DNA of 5,805 bases. It comes from Caryophanales bacterium UBA3210 (GTDB lineage: Bacteria; Bacillota_I; Bacilli_A; RFN20; CAG-449). The notes below the pieces were generated by a model, which ran no database searches, was not told where the DNA came from, and was given only the letters and a program-made list of their open reading frames with translations. The first letter of the stretch is position 1; the number at the start of each line of letters is the position of its first letter. Below, piece after piece: positions 1 to 4,824 of this stretch. The position numbers were made by a program, and so were the translations under genes. The stretch spans positions 1 through 5,805 of the forward strand of contig DEWM01000054.1 of NCBI GenBank assembly GCA_002363635.1. The letters run 5' to 3'.

Positions 1-2
1 TT

Positions 3-80
3 TCTACATCCTTGCTCGATGAAGAAGAAAAAGAAAAATATATTTTAAATCTAAAAAATAGAATTAATCAGTTGAAATAA
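3..80 (+). CDS. C-terminal end of a gene entering from the left edge
   Basis: An open frame runs from the window edge to TAA at 78-80 and encodes 25 residues rich in Lys and Glu (LLDEEEKEKYILNLKNRINQ region), helical in character. No domain can be named from so little. The next reading frame (76-213) continues smoothly if one A is removed near 75-81, so this stop may be the result of a frameshift and the true protein may continue into the toxin-like tail. It could equally be the natural end of an unrelated gene. The product is unknown. Confidence 0.45.
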   Translation, partial: STSLLDEEEKEKYILNLKNRINQLK

Positions 81-213
81 AGAAATAAGAAATGGTAAAC
101 AACCTCATGTTCATTATGACGTTTATCATAAAAAAACTGTTACATCACCAACTAGCAGTGACAAAATTGTCATCGATAAAGTCAATAACTGGTTAAAAAA
201 TCGTAAAAAATAA
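76..213 (+). pseudogene. Start-less toxin-tip-like fragment (orphan or frameshifted C-terminus)
   Basis: This frame is open from just after a TGA at 73-75 to TAA at 211-213 and has no ATG, GTG or TTG start of its own near the left end. It encodes about 45 residues, including NGKQPHVHYDVYHKK, a His-rich stretch of the kind seen at the end of secreted polymorphic toxins, and a C-terminal DKVNNWLKNRKK helix. Its stop (taaggag) overlaps the Shine-Dalgarno of the next gene, which suggests the two were once translationally coupled as toxin and immunity genes. It is either the 3' part of the gene ending at 80, shifted by a one-base A insertion, or an orphan toxin cassette. Toxin identity is inferred from position and composition; I do not recognise a specific nuclease family. 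Confidence 0.45.
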
Positions 214-225
214 GGAGTTATAAAT

Positions 226-606
226 ATGGCAAATAAAGAATTTAAAAACATTGAAGAATTTATCGAAGGATTCACTAGAAATGGTCCTACTCCTGAAAAT
301 TACAATTATGATGGTGTAATATGGGGAATGGAATTCCAGTATAAGAATAGAATTTTTAGAGTTACAAGAGATACTATTGGACATGAAAAAGAAATCCGTA
401 TTAAATTCAATAAATCAGACAAAGCACATATTCAACTATTTGAAATACCCGTTAACGAATATCCAAATGCCGAGGGAAAAGATTTGAACATGTATTTAGG
501 CATTTTTGACGACGTGAACGACTTGCTTGATAATGGCAAGATAGATGGTGTTTCACTTAGAAATATTATTGCAAGCGACCAAACTGAAATTCTTGCTATT
601 GATTAA
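226..606 (+). CDS. Hypothetical acidic protein, candidate immunity protein
   Basis: The gene encodes a complete 126-aa soluble protein with no signal peptide or membrane segment. The start is supported by AAGGAG at 212-217, eight bases before the ATG. The sequence has an N-terminal helix (KNIEEFIEGF, residues 7-16), a central part that looks like beta strands (VIWGMEFQYKNRIFRVTRD, 31-49, then EIRIKF), and an acidic C-terminal part (GIFDDVNDLLDNGKIDG, 92-108). I do not recognise the family. Its small size, acidic character, tight coupling to the toxin-tip-like fragment just upstream and terminator straight after it all fit an immunity gene of a polymorphic toxin cassette. That role is inferred from context, not from a motif. 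The gene itself looks intact although its presumed partner is damaged. Confidence 0.75.
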   Translation: MANKEFKNIEEFIEGFTRNGPTPENYNYDGVIWGMEFQYKNRIFRVTRDTIGHEKEIRIKFNKSDKAHIQLFEIPVNEYPNAEGKDLNMYLGIFDDVNDLLDNGKIDGVSLRNIIASDQTEILAID

Positions 607-628
607 TAAGAACTTAAATAATTGATAA

Positions 629-664
629 ACGCTCTGATTGGCATTCAGGGCGTATTATTTTTGT
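629..664 (+). terminator. Intrinsic terminator after the candidate immunity gene
   Basis: The arms ACGCTCTGA (629-637) and TCAGGGCGT (645-653) form a 9-bp stem with one G-U pair and a 7-nt loop. A T-rich tail (ATTATTTTTG) follows. It lies 22 bases after the stop at 606 and ends that transcript. Confidence 0.85.
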
Positions 665-770
665 CTCAAAAGGTACGCTTTCTGTATTGCATATATTATA
701 TTGTAATTGTTAATAAATTTATGTAGTTTTTTATCAGTTGAAAATGTAGGTAATTATCGTAAATACAATC

Positions 771-822
771 GGTGTTAGGTGACGTGATTACTTTAGGTCT
801 ACAAAACTTAACACCTTTTTTT
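771..822 (+). terminator. Long terminator-like hairpin in a gene-free stretch
   Basis: GGTGTTAGGT (771-780) pairs with ACTTAACACC (806-815), giving a 10-bp stem with one G-U pair, a 25-nt loop and seven Ts (816-822). The shape fits an intrinsic terminator or attenuator, but no gene precedes it: the last gene already has a terminator at 629-664. The transcript it would end is unclear. It could be a small RNA from about 690-822, or the structure could be left over from a lost gene. I see no convincing promoter in 665-770; TTGCAT at 687-692 is the best -35 but its -10 is poor. Confidence 0.55.
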
Positions 823-824
823 GA

Positions 825-1052
825 AATTTTTATTTCTTAAATGCCACTCCAAATGTCACTTCAAATGTCACTATTGTATTAAATAATACAGATAAAGAAG
901 TGTTAAGATTATTGAAAGAAAAGTCTGAGCAAACTAGAGAAGAAATTGCTTCTAAAATTGGTAAGATGGTTAGAACACTTCAAAGATCACTAGACAAATT
1001 AAAAGAAACTAAAAAGATAGCTAGAATCGGAAATAAAAATTATGGTTACTAA
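825..1052 (+). pseudogene. Winged-helix C-terminal remnant of an AlbA_2/AAA_4-type regulator
   Basis: The frame is open from a stop at 822-824 to TAA at 1050-1052 and encodes about 75 residues with no start codon in the first half. It begins with the repeat NATPNVTSNVT, followed by a winged-helix pattern: DKEVLRLLKEK, then TREEIASKIGK, then the recognition helix MVRTLQRSLDKLKE and the wing KIARIGNKNYGY. NVT repeats joined to this kind of terminal winged helix are typical of RecG-like ATP-binding regulators with an N-terminal AlbA_2 domain, normally several hundred residues long. Only the tail remains, so the gene is a deletion relic. The family call rests on recalled pattern and is fairly secure; function is lost. 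Confidence 0.7.
840..875 (+). repeat. Three 12-nt tandem repeats encoding NVT units
   Basis: Three near-identical 12-base units (AATGCCACTCCA, AATGTCACTTCA, AATGTCACTATT) encode N-A/V-T-x. They form the linker repeat of the regulator remnant. In intact relatives the copy number of such units varies. Confidence 0.75.
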
Positions 1053-1190
1053 GAAGTATTGGAATAAAGTTATTTTAGAAGATGACGATATGATTAAGTT
1101 ATTTGCAACTGTTTTTTAGAACATTATGAAAAAAACTAATGTTAATTCCTTTATTGGCATGTTAGGCCACACAAGATGTAACACTTTAAA
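1053..1190. other. Gene-free stretch, probable relic DNA
   Basis: No gene can be supported here. A 25-codon frame (1042-1119, beginning MVTKKYWNKVILEDDD) overlaps the end of the winged-helix remnant and lacks a Shine-Dalgarno. A second short frame follows it. An imperfect inverted repeat, TGGC (1155-1158) and GCCA (1166-1169), uses the same letters as the operators downstream but with reversed arm order and a 7-nt spacer, so it may be chance. Confidence 0.4.
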
Positions 1191-1192
1191 TA

Positions 1193-1261
1193 TGCCAAAA
1201 TGGCACTAATTTTTAATTATGATATGCCAAAATGGCACTTACACATTGAAATACATTGCCA
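1193..1261. promoter_or_regulatory. Three operator units at exact 32-bp spacing
   Basis: Two identical 13-bp palindromes, TGCCA-AAA-TGGCA, lie at 1193-1205 and 1225-1237. A third left half-site, TGCCA, lies at 1257-1261. The TGCCA starts are 32 bases apart each time, about three helical turns, so bound proteins would sit on one face of the DNA. The third site falls between the -35 and -10 boxes of the promoter for the HTH-nucleotidyltransferase gene. The obvious ligand is that gene's own HTH domain, giving autorepression; this is inferred from position and symmetry. Confidence 0.75.
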
Positions 1262-1273
1262 CTATGATATAAT
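1246..1273 (+). promoter_or_regulatory. Promoter of the HTH-MNT/hepT operon
   Basis: TTGAAA (1246-1251) and a consensus TATAAT (1268-1273) are separated by 16 bases. The start of transcription would be near 1280, leaving a leader of about 16 nt before the ATG at 1296. The operator half-site at 1257-1261 lies inside the spacer. Confidence 0.75.
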
Positions 1274-1295
1274 ATAGTTGGTGGTGGTTACTGAT

Positions 1296-1769
1296 ATGAC
1301 ACTTAAAGAATTGAGAATAACATTTGGATTAACTCAAGTAGAAGCAGCAAATTCTGTGGGTGTTCCTTTAAGAACATACATAAGGTATGAATCTAATCCG
1401 GATGAGTCTAATTTAAAATATCAAAAGATTGTAGAATTGTTAAAAGATAAATATGAAATTACTGAAACAAAGGGAATTTATTCATTTGATAAGCTGAAAA
1501 TTATCCTATTAAATGTAATAGAAAAATATAAAGATGAAATATCTTTTTGTTACTTATTTGGATCATATGCAAAAGGTTATGCAAAAGATGAAAGTGATGT
1601 AGATATTTGCATTAATACTACACTTACTGGAATTAAATTTGTTGGATTAGTTGAAAATTTTCATCAGGCATTAAATAAAAAAGTAGATGTTATTAGATTT
1701 AGTGATTTAAAAGATAATTTAGAATTAATTAATGAGATAATGAAGGATGGAATAAAGATATATGGATAA
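1296..1769 (+). CDS. mntA: HTH-fused nucleotidyltransferase antitoxin (MntA-like, type VII TA)
   Basis: The protein is 157 aa. Residues 1-50 are an Xre-type helix-turn-helix (KELRITFGLTQVEAANSVGV then PLRTYIRYE). Residues 65-157 are a minimal nucleotidyltransferase (MNT) domain with the signature GSX10DXD: G89-S90, D101 and D103, with a likely third metal ligand D131 in KKVDVIRF. MntA antitoxins of the MNT-HEPN pair neutralise the HEPN RNase by transferring AMP to a Tyr in its RX4HXY motif. The HTH fusion is unusual: many MntA proteins are only the MNT domain. The frame could start at TTG 1278, but that lies at or before the predicted transcription start and overlaps GGTGG (1281-1285), the likely ribosome binding site for ATG 1296. 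The gene overlaps hepT by 8 nt. All catalytic residues are present. Confidence 0.9.
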   Translation: MTLKELRITFGLTQVEAANSVGVPLRTYIRYESNPDESNLKYQKIVELLKDKYEITETKGIYSFDKLKIILLNVIEKYKDEISFCYLFGSYAKGYAKDESDVDICINTTLTGIKFVGLVENFHQALNKKVDVIRFSDLKDNLELINEIMKDGIKIYG

Positions 1770-2081
1770 TATTATATTGGCCAAATATTAGATGATATTA
1801 ACAAAATAATAAAATACACTAATAATGTTTCGTATGATGATTTTATAGATGATGAACAATTAATAGATGCAATATTATTTAGGCTAATTCAAATGACGGA
1901 AAATATAAAAAAATTGTCTACTAATTTTAAAGAAAAGTATTATGAGATTAGTTGGAATGATATTGTTGGATTTAGAAATAGAATTGTTCATGATTATGGA
2001 AAAACAGATTATACAATTGTTTACGAAGTAGTTTCTAACGATATTCCAAACTTAAAAGAAGTATTATTAAAAATCAAGTGA
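1762..2081 (+). pseudogene. hepT: HEPN toxin HepT, broken by a single frameshift
   Basis: ATG at 1762 overlaps the mntA stop, and reading begins MDNIILAK before a TAG at 1789-1791. If one A is restored in the AAA run at 1783-1785, the frame continues as ILDDINKIIKYTNN and runs to TGA at 2079-2081, giving a 106-aa HepT-like protein. The RNase motif RX4HXY is intact as RNRIVHDY (R72, H77, Y79 in the repaired protein); Y79 is the expected AMPylation target. Size and order match HEPN toxins of MNT-HEPN pairs. The site does not look like a standard -1 slippery heptamer. The options are a genuine inactivating deletion, phase variation, or a homopolymer sequencing error. The 62-codon frame from ATG 1893 is only the C-terminal half and lacks a Shine-Dalgarno. 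Confidence 0.88.
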
Positions 2082-2082
2082 T

Positions 2083-2223
2083 TTGGAAAAAATTGAAATT
2101 AGAAAATACACAAAAGATTTAATCCCTGATGTAATAGATTTTGAAAAAAGATTGCAAGAGGAAGACAATTTTTTGTGCTTTTTATTACTTAATTATACCG
2201 ATAAAAAAACAATAAAAAATTAA
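2083..2223 (+). pseudogene. N-terminal fragment resembling a GNAT acetyltransferase
   Basis: A 46-codon frame opens with TTG one base after the hepT stop and ends at TAA 2221-2223. Its start, LEKIEIRKYTKDLIPDVIDF, resembles the first beta strand and helix of GNAT N-acetyltransferases (xIRxxxxxDxxxVxxFxxxL). After EEDNF the sequence becomes LCFLLLNY and Lys/Thr-rich, and the rest of the fold, including the acetyl-CoA loop, is missing. I read it as a truncated relic. The family assignment rests only on the N-terminus and is tentative. Confidence 0.45.
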
Positions 2224-2237
2224 TAGCAAATATAAAA

Positions 2238-2274
2238 AAATATTTACTATAAAAATGATTAATAGTAATATTTT
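2238..2274. repeat. A/T-rich inverted repeat between the relic and the YkgJ gene
   Basis: AAATATTTACTAT (2238-2250) and ATAGTAATATTTT (2262-2274) are inverted copies apart from one bulged base, with an 11-nt loop, followed by CTTG. The hairpin is weak because it is nearly all A-T. It may be a poor terminator for the upstream operon or an operator. I see no clear promoter for the next gene in 2224-2304. Confidence 0.4.
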
Positions 2275-2304
2275 CTTGTTGAAAAAGAAAGAAGAAAAAT
2301 ATCT

Positions 2305-2910
2305 ATGAAAACTGAAGACGAAGGTGAATACCTTAAAGGTACACTTGAAAAAGATAACTTAGATCAAATAGAAAATATCTATAATGAACTAAATACAAAA
2401 CAAGATAAGTTTTGTAATACATTTAATATCCACTGCAAAAAGAACTGCGGAGAATGCTGTAAACACTTTTACCCTGACGTAACTAGACTAGAAGCTTTAT
2501 ACGTCGCATACGGGCTAATTAAAGATAATAAAGTAGATTTGGCGTTATCTTTATTTGATGAATTTGAGAAAGAAGGTAAATTTGACCATTGTCCTTTTTA
2601 TAATGATGAAGTTCATTGTTCTATTTATACAATTAGACCTTTAATTTGTAGATTATTTAATGCTGCAGCATCTACTGATAAATTAAATAAACCTGTATTT
2701 AGATCATGTAAATATAATGATTCTAAATATTGCAGGAATAATGATGATTTTAAAGTTCATCAAGAAGATGTTATTACAATGGAAGAATTTGGAGAGATGG
2801 TACAAAGTATTGATACATCTAGTAATCTTCCAGAAGACTTTATTCCTGCAGTGAGAAAAGCTATTGCAAAATTACAATTTATTATTGATTTAAAAAAACA
2901 GAGTGAATAA
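2305..2910 (+). CDS. YkgJ-family cysteine-cluster protein
   Basis: The gene encodes a 201-aa soluble protein. The diagnostic pattern is C44-x3-C48-x2-C51-C52 (HCKKNCGECC) followed by HCPFYNDEVHCSIYTIRPLICRLF (residues 95-118) with C96, C105 and C115. C37, C135 and C143 are extra. Proteins with this CxxxCxxCC plus CPF...CxIYxxRPxxCR layout (YkgJ, Pfam CxxCxxCC) are thought to bind zinc or an iron-sulfur cluster; their biochemical role is not settled. The N-terminal 30 residues are charged and helical, and the C-terminal 50 are probably helical. The start ATG has only a weak purine-rich ribosome site (GAAAGAAG, 2287-2294). It is transcribed convergently with the gene at 2949-3383. All the ligand cysteines are present. 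Confidence 0.85.
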   Translation: MKTEDEGEYLKGTLEKDNLDQIENIYNELNTKQDKFCNTFNIHCKKNCGECCKHFYPDVTRLEALYVAYGLIKDNKVDLALSLFDEFEKEGKFDHCPFYNDEVHCSIYTIRPLICRLFNAAASTDKLNKPVFRSCKYNDSKYCRNNDDFKVHQEDVITMEEFGEMVQSIDTSSNLPEDFIPAVRKAIAKLQFIIDLKKQSE

Positions 2911-2911
2911 T

Positions 2912-2946
2912 AAAAGTGTTGGGTACCCAATAATGTGCCTCTTTTT
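2912..2946. terminator. Probable bidirectional terminator between convergent genes
   Basis: An outer AAAAG/CTTTT stem and an inner GGGTAC (2921-2926) / GTGCCT (2935-2940) stem can form, with T-rich ends on both strands. A nested perfect palindrome TTGGGTACCCAA (2919-2930) gives an alternative short hairpin. It lies two bases after the YkgJ stop and just before the converging stop at 2949, as expected for a shared terminator. The stem is imperfect, with G-U pairs and a 4-nt bulge. Confidence 0.55.
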
Positions 2947-2948
2947 GT

Positions 2949-3383
2949 TTATTCAATAGTAATTCCGTTTAATAAGCAGTTAAAGATTTGTTCTTCTTTA
3001 TATGTTAAATGATTATCTTTTTCACAGATACATATACCAATAGTAACCGCTTTATATCTAATAGAGATATCCATTAATCTTAATAATTTAATTAATGAAT
3101 TGATTCTATTTATATCGTTACCTCCATTCATTAGTAATGAAAATTCTTCTCCAGTATATTCTTTATCCATTAATTTAGAGATATAGATTCTTTTTTCATC
3201 TGTTAGATGAGAAGGTAAATAACTATATATAGATAATAAATAGATAAAAAGAATAGTGCCTTGTTCTTCTCCTGCATATTGGATGAAATATGATAAAACT
3301 TCTTTGGTATATGCTTTGGCCATAGAGAGACGCTTATCTTTATCATTTATAAATATTTGTCTTAATAATTCATTTAGATTCAT
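2949..3383 (-). CDS. Hypothetical helical protein, weakly TerB-like
   Basis: The protein is 144 aa from the ATG at 3381-3383. The frame also allows TTG at 3399-3401, but that start sits next to a TATAAT-like box at 3393-3398. Neither start has a Shine-Dalgarno. The protein is almost all helix. Two stretches, SHLTDEKRIYISKLM (mid-protein) and CEKDNHLTYKEEQIFNCLL (C-terminus), resemble the D-x-L-T-x-E-E helical repeats of TerB-like proteins, but the acidic metal-binding pattern is weak. I do not recognise it firmly and give no function. It follows the TetR gene on the same strand but is separated by a strong terminator, so it is probably transcribed separately. Confidence 0.7.
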   Translation of the reverse strand: MNLNELLRQIFINDKDKRLSMAKAYTKEVLSYFIQYAGEEQGTILFIYLLSIYSYLPSHLTDEKRIYISKLMDKEYTGEEFSLLMNGGNDINRINSLIKLLRLMDISIRYKAVTIGICICEKDNHLTYKEEQIFNCLLNGITIE

Positions 3384-3392
3384 AACATAGTT

Positions 3393-3398
3393 ATTATA
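3393..3398 (-). promoter_or_regulatory. Candidate -10 box very close to the start codon
   Basis: On the minus strand TATAAT lies ten bases before the ATG. With normal spacing transcription would begin about three bases before the ATG, giving an almost leaderless mRNA. That would explain the missing Shine-Dalgarno. The -35 (TTCTTT, 17 bases upstream) is poor, so this is tentative. Confidence 0.4.
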
Positions 3399-3430
3399 CA
3401 AATATAATTTTAATAAAAGAAGATTATTAA

Positions 3431-3458
3431 CAAAAAGAGAAGCATTGCTGCTCCTCTT
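3431..3458 (-). terminator. Intrinsic terminator after the tetR-family gene
   Basis: Read on the minus strand, AAGAGGAGCA and TGCTTCTCTT form a 10-bp stem with one G-U pair and a GCAA tetraloop, followed by TTTTTG. It starts six bases after the stop at 3464. Confidence 0.85.
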
Positions 3459-3463
3459 ACATA

Positions 3464-4009
3464 TTAGAATCTATGATTAATTGCGTTTAAGACTTCTGCG
3501 TCTTGGATTTCTTTTCTTAAACCTAGATCAAGCTTTGCTTTGATTTGACGAGGTGTTTCTTCACATCCTCCAAGAATCCATTCGTAGGCAATACCGAATG
3601 TACCACCTGCGACGAATGCTTTCGCGTATGATGATTCGGACATTTCACCTTTTACTCCTCCGAATTCATTAAACATTACTTTAACGATTGTAGAATCAAG
3701 ACCTTGTCTATGTAATGTTAGGAAGTAGTTTTTGTAATGGTACATACAGTTTAAGAATGCTAGTCCGTCTTGTGCGGCTTCATCTGGGTATTGGTCTTTA
3801 TATTTTGCCCATTCTACATGTCCTAGATAGAGTAAGAGCTTTTCTCTATCATTATCATAATAACGATAATATGAAGTTCTACCAAAGCCTGCTTTTAAAC
3901 AGATTTCTGTGATAGTAATATCTTCAAATTTCTTTTCTTGCATAATTTCAAATAATGATATTGCAAACGCTCTTTTGATAAATTCTGGTGTAACATCTTT
4001 TCTCCTCAT
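3464..4009 (-). CDS. TetR-family transcriptional regulator
   Basis: The protein is 181 aa. Its N-terminal domain has the TetR three-helix layout: FIKRAFAISLFEIMQEKKFED (10-30), then the helix-turn-helix ITITEICLKAGFGRTSYYRYY (31-51), then the KxKLLxYLG-type start of helix 4 (DREKLLLYLG, 54-63). The remaining 120 residues are the helical ligand-binding and dimer domain, whose ligand cannot be read from sequence. A good Shine-Dalgarno AAAGGAG (4017-4023 on this strand) is seven bases from the ATG. Its own promoter contains a perfect palindrome, so autorepression is likely. It diverges from the GNAT gene at 4245, a common arrangement for a regulator and its target, but that target link is inferred. 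Confidence 0.92.
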   Translation of the reverse strand: MRRKDVTPEFIKRAFAISLFEIMQEKKFEDITITEICLKAGFGRTSYYRYYDNDREKLLLYLGHVEWAKYKDQYPDEAAQDGLAFLNCMYHYKNYFLTLHRQGLDSTIVKVMFNEFGGVKGEMSESSYAKAFVAGGTFGIAYEWILGGCEETPRQIKAKLDLGLRKEIQDAEVLNAINHRF

Positions 4010-4095
4010 AATGATTCTCCTTTATGTATGTAAAATAAAGATTTACCTTTTCTCATTGAGAGACAATTATAAAATCTATGTTTCTTTATACCTTT

Positions 4096-4124
4096 ATAAT
4101 AACCTTTGAAACAAAGGTTGTCAA
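4096..4124 (-). promoter_or_regulatory. Promoter of the tetR-family gene
   Basis: Read on the minus strand, a perfect TTGACA (4119-4124) and TATTAT (4096-4101) are spaced by 17 bases, close to the sigma-A consensus. The main operator palindrome fills the spacer. Confidence 0.85.
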
Positions 4125-4136
4125 TTTGATACAAAT
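4101..4136. promoter_or_regulatory. Two TetR operator palindromes, TTTGnnnCAAA core
   Basis: Operator 1 (4101-4119) is AACCTTTG-AAA-CAAAGGTT, with perfect 8-bp arms. Operator 2 (4124-4136) is ATTTG-ATA-CAAAT, with 5-bp arms and the same TTTGnnnCAAA core. Their centres are 20 bp apart, about two turns. Operator 1 lies between the -35 and -10 boxes of the tetR gene, so binding would block RNA polymerase. Both lie about 70-100 bp upstream of the -10 of the divergent GNAT gene, so effects on that gene are less certain. Confidence 0.8.
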
Positions 4137-4206
4137 GTGTAAACGCTTAAATTTTGATAAATGTTCAAATTTTTGATTTAACTCTAGTATTTGTTTAATT
4201 TTGAAG

Positions 4207-4239
4207 TATAATTTTTAACAATATGTTAAGTGGGAGGAG
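4207..4239 (+). promoter_or_regulatory. -10 box and ribosome binding site of the GNAT gene
   Basis: A TATAAT at 4207-4212 has no good -35 at 16-18 bases. GGGAGGAG at 4232-4239 is a strong Shine-Dalgarno five bases before ATG 4245. This fixes the start: the in-frame GTG at 4230 overlaps the Shine-Dalgarno and is not used. Confidence 0.65.
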
Positions 4240-4244
4240 AAAAT

Positions 4245-4739
4245 ATGTCTATTTATTTAAAGAAATTTAATCTTGAAGATTTAGATAAAGAATGTGAATT
4301 CTTTACTACTCATGAAGGAGAACATGGTTATACTAATCCGTATTACTGTGGTTCTAAAGAAGAATTTATGAATAATTCTGTAAAACAGATTCTAGATTCT
4401 GAAAAAGGAATAAACCTTAAACCAGGTTATGTTCCTGGTACTTATTTCTTACTTTGGGAAGATGATCATATTGTAGGATGTTTTAATGTTAGACATTATT
4501 TAAATTCTTTCTTAGAACAAGGCGCAGGTCATATTGGTTATTATATCTTACCTCAATATAGAAGAAGAGGTTTTGCAAAATTAGGTTTATCTCTTGCGCT
4601 TAAAGAAATAGTTAAATTAGATGATTTTGATAAAGAAAGAGGAGAAGTCTATTTATCATGCGCTAAAGATAATATTGGTTCATTAAAGACTATGCTTGCT
4701 AATAATGGTTATATACATCACGAAGATGATAAAGAATAA
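4245..4739 (+). CDS. GNAT-family N-acetyltransferase, last residues probably lost
   Basis: The protein is 164 aa. Motif A, which binds acetyl-CoA, is HIGYYILPQYRRRGFAKLG (96-114), with the R-x-x-G-x-A/G loop as RRRGFAK. The following KDNIGSLKTMLANNGY (141-156) matches motif B (N..S...L...GY). The substrate cannot be told. The typical C-terminal strand is missing: the frame stops at TAA 4737-4739 after DDKE, but the next codons in the same frame read YLRIKIK and then TAG (4761-4763), just what the last strand of this family looks like. A single nonsense change has probably trimmed eight residues; activity may or may not survive. The gene diverges from the tetR gene and ends in its own terminator. 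Confidence 0.88.
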   Translation: MSIYLKKFNLEDLDKECEFFTTHEGEHGYTNPYYCGSKEEFMNNSVKQILDSEKGINLKPGYVPGTYFLLWEDDHIVGCFNVRHYLNSFLEQGAGHIGYYILPQYRRRGFAKLGLSLALKEIVKLDDFDKERGEVYLSCAKDNIGSLKTMLANNGYIHHEDDKE

Positions 4740-4751
4740 TATTTAAGAATT

Positions 4752-4783
4752 AAGATTAAGTAGGTTAATTATTTAATCTTTTT
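4752..4783 (+). terminator. Intrinsic terminator after the GNAT gene
   Basis: AAGATTAAGT (4752-4761) pairs with ATTTAATCTT (4771-4780), 10 bp with one G-U pair and a 9-nt loop, ending in TTTTT. The left arm also encodes the lost C-terminal residues and TAG, so terminator and coding end overlap. Confidence 0.75.
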
Positions 4784-4824
4784 AATATTGTATTTTGAAT
4801 CTTTTTATAAAATATAAAAAACGA

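Noticed and set aside
193..384. 63-codon frame on the minus strand
   Set aside because: It is antisense to the well-supported gene at 226-606, is mostly Ile/Phe/Ser-rich from reversed AT-rich codons, and has no ribosome binding site.
1193..1237. CRISPR-like array from the repeated palindromes
   Set aside because: Only two full 13-bp copies exist, with A/T-rich spacers that include promoter elements; the layout fits operators.
1278..1295. TTG start adding six residues to the HTH-MNT protein
   Set aside because: It lies at or before the predicted transcription start, and the GGTGG ribosome site falls within it.
1783..1791. Programmed -1 frameshift in hepT
   Set aside because: The local sequence does not fit an X-XXY-YYZ slippery heptamer and I see no strong stimulatory stem just downstream.
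1893..2081. Separate 62-aa gene starting at ATG 1893
   Set aside because: It is the C-terminal part of frameshifted hepT; there is no Shine-Dalgarno before this ATG and the frame is open and HepT-like well upstream.
3715..3912. 65-codon frame on the plus strand
   Set aside because: It lies wholly antisense to the TetR gene, with no start signals and no recognisable protein features.
3909..4109. 66-codon frame on the plus strand
   Set aside because: It is antisense to the TetR N-terminus and runs through that gene's leader and promoter; the hydrophobic look comes from AT-rich codons.
4230..4244. GTG start giving five extra residues to the GNAT protein
   Set aside because: The GTG overlaps the strong Shine-Dalgarno GGGAGGAG, which is properly placed for ATG 4245.
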